This document shows positions 16,175 through 24,151 of a stretch of DNA of 64,000 bases, piece by piece (position 1 is the stretch's first letter; every line of letters starts with the position of its first letter). The DNA is from Nonomuraea candida. GTDB taxonomy: Bacteria; Actinomycetota; Actinomycetes; Streptosporangiales; Streptosporangiaceae. The stretch is taken from positions 36,193 to 100,192 of the forward strand of contig NZ_JOAG01000028.1 of assembly GCF_000725485.1 (NCBI RefSeq), given 5' to 3'. The notes below the pieces were generated by a model, which was not told the origin of the DNA, made no database searches, and saw nothing but the letters and a program-made list of their open reading frames with translations. The position numbers were made by a program, and so were the translations under genes.

Positions 16175-17488
16175 ATGACCATGCAACGGCGGACATTCCT
16201 CAGCGTGAGCGCGGCCGGAGCGGCGGGCCTCGGCCTGTCCCTGCTCGGCGCGGGGCAGGCGCTCTCCGCCGTCAGGCCGCTGGACACGGCGCCGACCACA
16301 CCGTTCGCGGTCGGCGTGCGCCGGTATGACTGGACCCGCGGCAGCCGGCCGTGCACCACCTACGTCTACTACCCCGCCACCGGCACCCCCGGCGGCAACC
16401 CGGTGACGAACGCCCCAGTCGCCGACGGCGTCTTCCCCGTCTACAACTTCACCCACGGCTACGGCAGCAGCCCGCAGAACTCACTGTTCATCATCCGGGC
16501 CCTGACCGCGGCCGGCTTCATCGTCCCCGCCCCGCACTTCAGCCACAACGTCAACGACGTCAACAATGGCAACACCGCCAAGGACGTCTCACAGATCCTC
16601 ACCCAGACCCTCGCCCTCAACACCAGCGGAGCGCTCGCCGGGCACATCAACACCAGCATCGGCGTCGGAGTGTCAGGCCACTCCCTGGGCGGCATGACCA
16701 CCCACGGCCTGCTGACCTCCTGGCCCGACAGCCGGATCATCTCCGCCAACCCGCAGTCCTGCGTAGACATGGGCAACCCAGCCGGCTCGGTCTCCGCCAA
16801 GGTCCTGTTCGTCCACGGCGACCGCGACTCGACCACGCAGTACTCCTCGGCACGGCAGGCGTACACGGAGATGACCTGGCCCAAGGCGTTCCTCACCTTC
16901 GTCGGCGGCAGCCACACCAGCTTCTGGAGTGACAACCGCTTCCCGAACACCGTCGTCGACTGGGCCCGCTGGACCATGTACGGCGACACCGCCGCGCGGG
17001 ACCGCCTCCCCGCCGACGCGGCCGGGCCCAACACCAGGTGGGAGGCCCAGCTGGGTGACTCTCCCGGCGGCCCGGCCGCCTACACCCTGGTGGCCCAGCA
17101 CAGCGGCAAGGCCGCCGACATCAGCGAGGCCTCCACCGCCGCCGGCGCACGGCTCATCCAGTACACCGCCAACAGTCGCCTTAACCAGCAGTTCGAGTTC
17201 GTGGACTCGGGCGACGGCCACGTCCGCGTCAAGGCCAGGCACAGCGGCCTGTTCCTCCAGCCCACGGGCACCGCGAACGGCGCGGACGTCGTCCAGCAGC
17301 CCGACACCGGTGCCGCCGGCCAGCAGTGGCGCGTGGTCGACCACGGCGGTGACGTGATCAGCCTCGTCAACCGTGAGTCCGGCCTGGCCATGGACGTCTG
17401 GCAGTACTCCACCGCCGACGGAGCCCGCATCTCCCCGTACACCTACAACGGCAGCCCCAACCAGCGCTTCACCCGCCGCCGCGTCTGA
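16175..17488 (+). CDS. Secreted alpha/beta-hydrolase (esterase-like) with ricin-type lectin module
   Basis: 437 residues; ATG follows AAGGAG. A Tat signal (QRRTFLSVSAAGAAGLGLSL) leads into an alpha/beta-hydrolase with nucleophile elbow GHSLGG, an acid in VHGDRDSTT and His in GGSHTSFW. Residues about 300-437 form a beta-trefoil of three repeats (HSGKAADI, HSGLFLQP, ESGLAMDV), a CBM13/ricin-B lectin. It probably removes acetyl or other ester groups from pectin or arabinogalactan. The closest enzymes are dienelactone-hydrolase/PET-hydrolase-type lipases, so a polyester or lipid substrate cannot be excluded. Confidence 0.85.
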   Translation: MTMQRRTFLSVSAAGAAGLGLSLLGAGQALSAVRPLDTAPTTPFAVGVRRYDWTRGSRPCTTYVYYPATGTPGGNPVTNAPVADGVFPVYNFTHGYGSSPQNSLFIIRALTAAGFIVPAPHFSHNVNDVNNGNTAKDVSQILTQTLALNTSGALAGHINTSIGVGVSGHSLGGMTTHGLLTSWPDSRIISANPQSCVDMGNPAGSVSAKVLFVHGDRDSTTQYSSARQAYTEMTWPKAFLTFVGGSHTSFWSDNRFPNTVVDWARWTMYGDTAARDRLPADAAGPNTRWEAQLGDSPGGPAAYTLVAQHSGKAADISEASTAAGARLIQYTANSRLNQQFEFVDSGDGHVRVKARHSGLFLQPTGTANGADVVQQPDTGAAGQQWRVVDHGGDVISLVNRESGLAMDVWQYSTADGARISPYTYNGSPNQRFTRRRV

Positions 17489-17582
17489 CGCGAGACCTGA
17501 CGGGGCACCGCTCGGGCACGGGGGCGAGCGGCACCCGGCACAGCGCCGACATTCCTTCGCCATCACACACTGGACGGGTTCC

Positions 17583-19106
17583 ATGACACAGCCTCTCCAC
17601 GATCCGACCTCACCGCGACGTCCGCGCAGACGCCGCATCACCTTCGTCCTCGTCGGCGCACTGATCGCGAGCTGCGTCGCCGCACCGGTCACGGGATCGC
17701 CGGCGAACGCGGCCGTGATCGACCCGACGGCGTACTACCAGATCGTGTCGCGGCACAGCGGCAAAGCCGTCGACATCGCCGACCAATCGACCGCCGACGG
17801 CGCCGCCGTCCAGCAACGGACCCGCGCCGACCAGACGAGCCAGCAGTTCCAGTTCGTCGACGCCGGCAGCGGCCACTACAAGCTCCGAGCCCGGCACAGC
17901 GGCAAGGTGCTGGACGTCGCCTCGGCGTCCACGGCGAACGGTGCGAACGTCGTCCAGTGGACCGACAACGGCGGCGCCAACCAGCAGTTCCGCGTCGTGG
18001 ACACCGACGGCGGATACGTCAAGCTCATCAACCGCAACAGCGGCAAGGCCCTCGACGTCTGGGAGCGGTCCACCGCCGACGGCGCGCGGATCTCCCAGTA
18101 CACCGACACAGGCGGCGCCAACCAGCAGTGGCAACTGGTCCGTGCCGGCACGCCACCGGCCGCGACGTACGCCGGCTATCTGTTCACGTACTTCACCGGC
18201 GAGAGCACCTCCGCCGGCGAGCAGGTCTATTTCGCGCTCAGCCAGGGCAACGACCCGACCCGGTGGCGTCAGCTCAACGGTGGGCGGCCCGTGCTGACCT
18301 CGACCCTGGGTACCCGCGGCGTCCGCGACCCGTTCATCATCCGTTCGCCGCGGGGCGACAGGTTCTACCAGATCGCCACCGACCTGCGGATGTACGGCAA
18401 CGGCAACTGGGACCAGGTCCAGCGGACGGGCAGCAAGTCCATCGTGGTCTGGGAGTCGGCCGACCTGGTGAACTGGAGCGCGCCGCGCCTGGTACGCGTC
18501 TCACCGGACACGGCCGGCAACACATGGGCCCCGGAGGCGTATTACGACGAGGGACTCGGCCAGTACGTCGTGTTCTGGGCGTCGAAGCTGTACTCCGCCG
18601 GCGACCCCGACCACACCGGTGACACCTACAACCGGATGATGTACGCCACGACATCCGACTTCCGGACCTTCAGCGCCGCGCAGGTCTGGGTCGACAAGGG
18701 CTACTCGACGATCGACTCGACGATCGTCAAGCACGATGGGACCTACTACCGCTTCACGAAGGACGAGCGGAGCTCGTCGCAGACCGCGTGCGGCAAGTTC
18801 ATCCTCGCGGAGAGGTCTGCGACCATGCTCAACCGCACCTACTCGTTCGTCGCAGACTGCCTCGGGAACAACGCGATCAGCCACGGCGAGGGTCCGCTGG
18901 TCTTCAAAGCGAACACCGGCGAGCGCTGGTACATGTTCATCGACGAGTACGGAGGCCGGGGCTACGTACCGTTCACGACCACCGACCTGAACACCCGGCA
19001 ATGGTCACCCGTCTCCAGCTACACCATGCCCGGCCGGCCGCGCCACGGCACCGTCCTGCCGATCACGCAGGCCGAGTACGACCGGCTACTGCACCACTGG
19101 GGCTGA
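17583..19106 (+). CDS. Secreted GH43 glycosidase with N-terminal ricin-type lectin module
   Basis: 507 residues from ATG 17583; the frame is open further upstream but the signal peptide (RRRRITFVLVGALIASCVAA) fixes this start. Residues about 45-180 are a ricin-type beta-trefoil (HSGKAVDI, HSGKVLDV, NSGKALDV). The remainder is a GH43 propeller with RGVRDPFIIRS (Asp base), TIDSTIVK (second Asp) and HGEGPLVFK (Glu acid). GH43 enzymes of this form act on arabinan or galactan side chains; the exact linkage is not deducible. It follows the esterase gene by 94 bases in the same direction. Confidence 0.88.
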   Translation: MTQPLHDPTSPRRPRRRRITFVLVGALIASCVAAPVTGSPANAAVIDPTAYYQIVSRHSGKAVDIADQSTADGAAVQQRTRADQTSQQFQFVDAGSGHYKLRARHSGKVLDVASASTANGANVVQWTDNGGANQQFRVVDTDGGYVKLINRNSGKALDVWERSTADGARISQYTDTGGANQQWQLVRAGTPPAATYAGYLFTYFTGESTSAGEQVYFALSQGNDPTRWRQLNGGRPVLTSTLGTRGVRDPFIIRSPRGDRFYQIATDLRMYGNGNWDQVQRTGSKSIVVWESADLVNWSAPRLVRVSPDTAGNTWAPEAYYDEGLGQYVVFWASKLYSAGDPDHTGDTYNRMMYATTSDFRTFSAAQVWVDKGYSTIDSTIVKHDGTYYRFTKDERSSSQTACGKFILAERSATMLNRTYSFVADCLGNNAISHGEGPLVFKANTGERWYMFIDEYGGRGYVPFTTTDLNTRQWSPVSSYTMPGRPRHGTVLPITQAEYDRLLHHWG

Positions 19107-19203
19107 GCCGTCGGCCGCTCGGCCTGCGCGGTGGCGCGGTCGCCGATCCCCATGACGGTGCCCGACCTAGCCGGATGCCAAGCGACTCTCCAACCAAGGC
19201 TAA

Positions 19204-19226
19204 GAGCGCTAACGTCGTTGGCGCTC
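19204..19226. promoter_or_regulatory. 23-bp palindromic operator just before GH43/AbfB gene
   Basis: GAGCGC-n-AACG-n-CGTT-n-GCGCTC is a palindrome in which every base outside three n positions pairs. It ends 14 bases before the ATG at 19241 and overlaps the likely leader. The form fits a LacI-family operator but differs from TGTGCACGTTCACA, so a different regulator is implied. Confidence 0.55.
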
Positions 19227-19240
19227 GGAAAGAGGCACGC

Positions 19241-20641
19241 ATGACGGTGAGCAGAGGGGCGGCCGCCACGGCCGCGCTCGTTCTGGCCTGCTTCGACCTG
19301 GGGGCCACGGCCGCTCCGGCGCTGGCGGCGACGCTGCCGACCGGCGCCCGGTCCTTGGAGTCGGTCAACTACCCCGGCCGATATGTCCGGCACGCCGACG
19401 CGCTCGGCCGCCTCGACCCGGTCACCTCGGCCGCCGCGCCCCAAACCAAGCTCGACGCGACCTTCACGATCGTCAACGGCCTGGCCACGCCCTCCTGCTA
19501 CTCCTTCCAGACCAAGGACGGACGATTTCTGCGGCACCGCGACTGGCGGCTGCGTGTGGACGCCAACACCGGCGACGCGGCATTCCGGGCCGACGCCACG
19601 TACTGCGCCGTCGACGATCCCGTCGCCGGATCGACGTCGCTGATCTCCTACAACCATCCGAGCCGGCGGATCAGGCACCGCGACTTCGAGCTCTGGCTGG
19701 ACCCGTACCAGGACACCGCGGCCTTCCGCGCGGACAGCTCGTTCCGGATCACCGCGCCGTGGGCACCCAAGACGAACCGGAACCCGGTGATTCCCGGCCT
19801 GTTCGCCGACCCGCACGTCACCGCGATCAACGGCCGCTACTACCTGTACGCGACGACCGACGGCTACACGGGCTGGCGCGGCACGTACTACAAGGCGTTC
19901 TCCTCCCCCGACCTGGTGACCTGGACCGACCACGGCGTTGTCCTGGACCACGGCCCCGACGTGTCCTGGGCGGACGACTCGGCCTGGGCCCCGGCGATCG
20001 CGGCGGCCAATGGCCGCTACTACCTGTACTTCAGCGGCGGCGCCGCCACGGGAAACACCGCCAAGCAGCTTGGCGTCGCGGTCTCCGACTCGCCGATGGG
20101 CCCGTTCCGGGACGCGCTCGGACGGCCGCTCATCGCCGCCGGCCAGTACTCCGGCCAGGCGATCGATCCCATGGTCTTCACCGACGACGACGGCCGCTCC
20201 TACCTCTACTGGGGGCAGGGCGTCGCCCGCGTCGTGCCGCTGAACGGCGACATGACCTCCTTCAACCCTTCGCACGTGCGGACGATCACCCCATCGGGCT
20301 ACAACGAAGCACCGTTCGTGTTCAAACGCGGCGGAATCTACTACTTCATGTGGTCGGAGAACGACACCCGTAGCGAGGACTACCGAGTGGCGTATGCGAC
20401 CGGGTCGAGCCCGCTGGGACCGTGGACCAAGCGGGGCGTGGTGCTGCAGAAGCGGCTGGAGGCCGGAATCAAGGGCACCGGACACCATTCGGTCGTCCGC
20501 GTGCCCGGCACCGACACGTGGTACATCGCCTACCACCGCTTCGCCGTGCCGGCGGGGAACGGGACCAACAGGGAGGTGGCCGTCGACCGGATGGAGTTCG
20601 CCGCGGACGGAACCATCCGTCCGATCGCGCCGGCCCTCTGA
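19241..20641 (+). CDS. Secreted GH43 glycosidase with N-terminal AbfB (CBM42) module
   Basis: 466 residues from ATG 19241, chosen because AAAGAGG precedes it and a signal peptide follows (cut near ALAAT). Residues about 35-165 form an AbfB/CBM42 arabinose-binding beta-trefoil (SLESVNYPGRYVRH, YNHPSRRIRHRDFELWLD). The GH43 propeller follows with PGLFADPHV (Asp base), AIDPMVFTDDDG (second Asp) and YNEAPFVF (Glu acid). The likely activity is alpha-L-arabinofuranosidase or beta-xylosidase on arabinose-decorated polymers. Its own operator lies immediately upstream, and four 15-bp repeats follow its stop. Confidence 0.88.
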   Translation: MTVSRGAAATAALVLACFDLGATAAPALAATLPTGARSLESVNYPGRYVRHADALGRLDPVTSAAAPQTKLDATFTIVNGLATPSCYSFQTKDGRFLRHRDWRLRVDANTGDAAFRADATYCAVDDPVAGSTSLISYNHPSRRIRHRDFELWLDPYQDTAAFRADSSFRITAPWAPKTNRNPVIPGLFADPHVTAINGRYYLYATTDGYTGWRGTYYKAFSSPDLVTWTDHGVVLDHGPDVSWADDSAWAPAIAAANGRYYLYFSGGAATGNTAKQLGVAVSDSPMGPFRDALGRPLIAAGQYSGQAIDPMVFTDDDGRSYLYWGQGVARVVPLNGDMTSFNPSHVRTITPSGYNEAPFVFKRGGIYYFMWSENDTRSEDYRVAYATGSSPLGPWTKRGVVLQKRLEAGIKGTGHHSVVRVPGTDTWYIAYHRFAVPAGNGTNREVAVDRMEFAADGTIRPIAPAL

Positions 20642-20648
20642 GCCGGCG

Positions 20649-20708
20649 GCATCGACCGGCACAGCATCGACCGGCACGGCATGGACCGGCACAGCATCGA
20701 CCGGCACG
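20649..20708 (+). repeat. 15-bp tandem repeat GCATCGACCGGCACA, four copies
   Basis: Four adjacent 15-bp units with one or two changes each start 8 bases after the GH43/AbfB stop and end 24 bases before the GH5 start. The period is not a helical turn. No hairpin function is evident. Confidence 0.85.
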
Positions 20709-20731
20709 ATGTCTGCAAGTGAGGTTGGACC

Positions 20732-22273
20732 ATGGATTCAGTTCTAGTGATTGGACATGTCATGACACTGTTCACGGCGTCGGATGGTCACGTATCCGGA
20801 CCGTCGCGGAGCACCTGGTCGTTACGCCGGTTGCTGACCTCCCTCGTGGTGACCGCGCTCACCGCGGCGGCAGGCCTCGTCGTCTCCGCGGCGCCGGCCC
20901 ATGCCGCCACCAGCCAATTCCGAGGCATGAACTGGGCCGTGCTGGGTGACAACTTCAGCACCGGCACGCTCGTCCTGCACGGCCTGAGCCAGTCCGACAG
21001 CAACGCGACAGTACGGGCCAAGGCCAACGCCCTCTACGACGACATGGCCTCCACCATGGGCGTCAACACCGTCCGGCTGCCCATCAACACGCACACAGTG
21101 GCCAACACGACCTGGTGGAACGCCTACCGCGGCGCCATTGACGCCGCCACCGCCCGTGGATTCAAGGTCATCCTCGCGTATTGGGAGGACGGCGCCGCCT
21201 CCGGCGGCAGGATCACGAACCTCGCCGCCTGGAACACGATGTGGTCCAGCGTGACCAACACGTACGGCTCGAACAGCAACGTCTACTTCGAGCCGATGAA
21301 CGAGCCGCACGGCTACAGCTCGGCCGAGTGGCGTGACGTCGCCGCCGAGTGGCTCGGCCACCACTACTCGGCTCCGGCGAACCGGGTGCTCATCGGTGGC
21401 ACCGGCTACAGCCAGGACCTGCGGGACATCTGCAACGACAGCCGCTTCAACTCGACGCTGCTGTCCTTCCACCACTACGCCTTCTTCTACAGCGCGATGA
21501 GCTACGACGCCTTCCGAAGCCACATTCAGACGCGGCTGGGCAACTGCGCCTCCCGCGCGGTCGCGACCGAGTTCGGCGCGCCGATGTCCACCGGCCTCGA
21601 CTACGGCGACGCGAACAGCACCGACAACTTCGTGCGCCACATCCGCGCCATGGCCCAGGTCATGCGGGACAACCAGATGGGCGGCACCTACTGGCCGGCC
21701 ATCGGCGGCAAGCCGGGCGACATCGGCTACGACTGGTACTCGATGTACGCCCTGAGCGGCAGCGGCACCGACCTCAACCTGACCGTCCGCAACACCTCCG
21801 GCGCCGACCGGATCCGGTACGCCTGGGGGGACACGATCGGCCCCACCCCTCCGCCGGCCTTCTACAGGATCACCGTGCGCCACAGCGGCAAGGCCATGGA
21901 CGTCCAGCAACCGAACACCGACAACGGTGCGCGCGTCGGCCAGTACACCTACAACGGCAACGCGTGGCAGCAATGGCAGTTCCAGGACGCCGGCAGCGGC
22001 TACTGGCGCATCATCAGCCGCCACAGCGGAAAGTGCCTCGACGTGGTGAGCGCTTCCACCGCCGACGGTGCCGAGCTCATTCAATACACCTGCGGCACCG
22101 GCACCAACCAGCAGTTCCAGCTGGTCGCGGGCGGCAGTCACTTCCAGCTCCGGGCACGACACAGCAGCAAGTGCGTGGACGTGCCGTCCGCATCGACCGC
22201 GGACGGCGTGATCCTCAAGCAGTACACGTGCAACACCGGCGCCAACCAGCAGTGGTCGCGCACGGCCGTCTGA
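20732..22273 (+). CDS. Secreted GH5 glycoside hydrolase with ricin-type lectin module
   Basis: 513 residues. The annotated start leaves about 30 residues before the signal core (RRLLTSLVVTALTAAAGLVV); ATG 20762 would shorten this, and the better ribosome binding site (GAGG) favours 20732. Residues about 65-370 form a GH5 barrel with FEPMNEPHG (acid/base Glu) and VATEFGAP (nucleophile Glu). Residues about 380-513 are a ricin-type beta-trefoil (HSGKAMDV, HSGKCLDV, HSSKCVDV). GH5 covers beta-glucanases, mannanases and beta-1,6-galactanases. The locus favours a galactan-related substrate, but sequence alone does not decide. Confidence 0.88.
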   Translation: MDSVLVIGHVMTLFTASDGHVSGPSRSTWSLRRLLTSLVVTALTAAAGLVVSAAPAHAATSQFRGMNWAVLGDNFSTGTLVLHGLSQSDSNATVRAKANALYDDMASTMGVNTVRLPINTHTVANTTWWNAYRGAIDAATARGFKVILAYWEDGAASGGRITNLAAWNTMWSSVTNTYGSNSNVYFEPMNEPHGYSSAEWRDVAAEWLGHHYSAPANRVLIGGTGYSQDLRDICNDSRFNSTLLSFHHYAFFYSAMSYDAFRSHIQTRLGNCASRAVATEFGAPMSTGLDYGDANSTDNFVRHIRAMAQVMRDNQMGGTYWPAIGGKPGDIGYDWYSMYALSGSGTDLNLTVRNTSGADRIRYAWGDTIGPTPPPAFYRITVRHSGKAMDVQQPNTDNGARVGQYTYNGNAWQQWQFQDAGSGYWRIISRHSGKCLDVVSASTADGAELIQYTCGTGTNQQFQLVAGGSHFQLRARHSSKCVDVPSASTADGVILKQYTCNTGANQQWSRTAV

Positions 22274-22635
22274 CGCTCGTCTCGACGTGACCGACCGCCC
22301 GCCTGAAGGGCAGCTGGCCGCTGCGCTTGGTAAGCGTGAGCACCCCGCGCACCCTGGGCATCGCGCCCAGCGGCACCAAGGGCGCGGCCGTAGCCCAGCC
22401 GCCGCAGCGGCGAGTCGAGATCGCGGATGTTCTGCAGGTCGGTCCCGGGCAGCGGCTCGCCCTGGGTGAACGCGTCCGCTGGCCGTGATCGTCCTGGTGC
22501 GTACGTTCCTCAGCTTCTCCCCCGAAGTGGAACCCGAAGGCCGCCGGCCCTGGCAGGCGCCGGCCGGCGGACCCGGGACCCGGGCGGGGGCGCGCGGACC
22601 TGAGCGGGGAGCCGGCCAAGTGTGCCGGCGTCGGC
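22274..22635. other. Gene-free stretch with a DUF1622 fragment
   Basis: After the GH5 gene no intact ORF is supported. Bases 22485-22595 match the end of the DUF1622 gene at 31040-31408. The part before it shows a minus-strand frame (TDLQNIRDLDSPLRRLGYG) that looks like a protein fragment but is not recognised. Confidence 0.5.
22485..22595 (+). pseudogene. DUF1622 membrane protein 3'-end fragment
   Basis: The frame reads VIVLVRTFLSFSPEVEPEG, then RPWQAPA, against VIVLVRTFLSFSLEVELEG and WPWQASA at the end of the intact gene at 31040-31408. DNA is also very similar. The upstream two thirds of the gene are absent. It is either a duplicated or translocated tail of that gene. Confidence 0.75.
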
Positions 22636-23064
22636 TCATTTGCCGATGATGGCCTGTTCGAGCAGGTCCTGAAGGGCGCGCTGCTGCTGCGGGGTGAGGC
22701 CGGCCAGCGGTGAGTCCTGGACGAGGAGCTCAAGGAGCCGCTCGCGCAGGGCGTTGCCCTCCGGGGTGAGGACGAGGTGCTTGGCGCGGCGGTCGGTCGG
22801 GTGCGCGCGCCGCTCGATCAGGCCCTGTTTTTCGAGCTTGTCGACGATGAAGGTGGCGTTGGAGGGCTCGCAGCTCATGCGTTCGGCGAGCTCTCGCATG
22901 GTCATCGGCCCGGTCATCTCCCGCAGCGCGGTCGCCTGGGCCGGGGTGAGGCCCAGGGTGACCGCGCGCACGCGTACGTGGTCGGCGATCTGCTGGGCCA
23001 GCCCGTTCACCAGGCCGCACAGCTCCCGCTCGGCGACGGCCTGCGGCTCCGGGGACGTGGTCAT
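22636..23064 (-). CDS. MarR-family transcriptional regulator
   Basis: 142 residues from ATG 23064 (MTTSPEPQAVAEREL); the frame is open further upstream but contains the operator repeats. It is a winged-helix MarR protein: TPAQATALREMTGPMTMREL leads the recognition region (MSCEPSNATFIVDKLEKQG) and the wing follows (RRAHPTDRRAKHLVLT). It is divergent from the metallo-hydrolase gene across a 161-base gap holding three 15-bp repeats, which fits local repression of both genes, as MarR proteins commonly do. Confidence 0.88.
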   Translation of the reverse strand: MTTSPEPQAVAERELCGLVNGLAQQIADHVRVRAVTLGLTPAQATALREMTGPMTMRELAERMSCEPSNATFIVDKLEKQGLIERRAHPTDRRAKHLVLTPEGNALRERLLELLVQDSPLAGLTPQQQRALQDLLEQAIIGK

Positions 23065-23112
23065 GCGTCCCATCCTAGCAAGTCCATCAAGCGAGCATAT
23101 TCCAGACTTGAC

Positions 23113-23157
23113 TATTTCAAGCAAGAATATTTCAAGCTTGCTTACTTCAAGCTTGAT
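23113..23157. promoter_or_regulatory. Three 15-bp TATTTCAAGC repeats, MarR operator candidate
   Basis: Units TATTTCAAGCAAGAA, TATTTCAAGCTTGCT and TACTTCAAGCTTGAT are head-to-tail between MarR and the metallo-hydrolase. Each contains TTCAAGC, and two contain the palindrome CAAGCTTG. This A+T-rich block is unlike its surroundings and is also the likely promoter region. Confidence 0.6.
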
Positions 23158-23225
23158 GCTTATGGTGGCCTGGTCGCCGGCGACGGGCGCGGCGACGACC
23201 TGACCCGAAAGAAGGGAACGCGACC

Positions 23226-24113
23226 ATGGCGAACTCCACGGTTGACCAGGACGAGCGGCTGCGGCGGCCCGGGCGGATCCGCTCGATGTCGCTGGGCGGC
23301 ACGAGGGTGTCCTTCGTGCCGGACGGAGCCATCCAGGGCAGGCCGCGCAGCTGGCTGCCGGACACCACCGAGGAGACCTGGGCCGCCCACCCGCAGTACC
23401 TGGACGCCTCCGGCCACCTCGTGGCCAGCATCGGTGGTCTCCTGGTGGAGCACGGCGACCGCGCACTGCTGATCGACGCGGGGTGGGGGCCGGTGTCGCT
23501 GCCGGCCGAGCCGGGACAGCCCAACGGCGCCGTTCACGGGGGCGCGCTGCTGGACAGCCTGGCCGAGCTCGGCCGCGAACCGGCAGAGATCGAGGCGGTG
23601 GCCTTCACCCACCTGCACATCGACCACCTCGGCTGGGCCTGGCATGCCGCCCCGGGCGGTGACCGGCCCGCGTTCACCCGGGCCGAGTATCTGGTGGCCG
23701 AACCGGAATGGGCCCGGCGCGACCTGCTCGCGCAGGGCATCACCGAGGAGGAGGCCGCCGCGCTGGCACCGCGCGTGCGTACGGTGGCGGACGGGCAGGA
23801 GATCTTCCCCGGCGTGCGGGTCCAGGTCACCGGTGGTCACACCGCCGGGCACACGCAGTACGTCATCACCGGGGGCGGCACCCGGTTGATCGCCTTCGGC
23901 GACTCCCTGCACGCGCCGATCCAGGTGGACCATCCCGAATGGTCCTGCCTGTACGACCACGACCCTGTCCGGTCCGCCGAGCATCGCCGGCGTCTCGTCG
24001 CCGACCTGGAAGAGCCGGACACGATCGGCTTCGGCATCCACTTCGCCGACGCGGTCTTCGGGCAGGTCCGCCGGGACGGCGCCGGCCCCGCCTGGCGCCC
24101 CCTGGACGTCTGA
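23226..24113 (+). CDS. MBL-fold metallo-hydrolase (lactonase-like)
   Basis: 295 residues; ATG follows AAGGGAA. It has the zinc motif THLHIDHLGW (HxHxDH, about residues 125-134), GGHTAGHT and AFGDSLH, all expected of the metallo-beta-lactamase fold with two metal ions. MarR plus MBL hydrolase pairs are common in actinomycetes and often concern degradation of a small signalling or toxic lactone. That role is an inference. A glyoxalase II or other hydrolase function is possible. Confidence 0.88.
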   Translation: MANSTVDQDERLRRPGRIRSMSLGGTRVSFVPDGAIQGRPRSWLPDTTEETWAAHPQYLDASGHLVASIGGLLVEHGDRALLIDAGWGPVSLPAEPGQPNGAVHGGALLDSLAELGREPAEIEAVAFTHLHIDHLGWAWHAAPGGDRPAFTRAEYLVAEPEWARRDLLAQGITEEEAAALAPRVRTVADGQEIFPGVRVQVTGGHTAGHTQYVITGGGTRLIAFGDSLHAPIQVDHPEWSCLYDHDPVRSAEHRRRLVADLEEPDTIGFGIHFADAVFGQVRRDGAGPAWRPLDV

Positions 24114-24151
24114 CCCGCCACGAGATCGACCCCGGCCATCACCCGGCTCCC

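Noticed and set aside
17489..17582. Terminator after the esterase gene
   Set aside because: The possible stem near 17500-17540 has two mismatches and a long loop.
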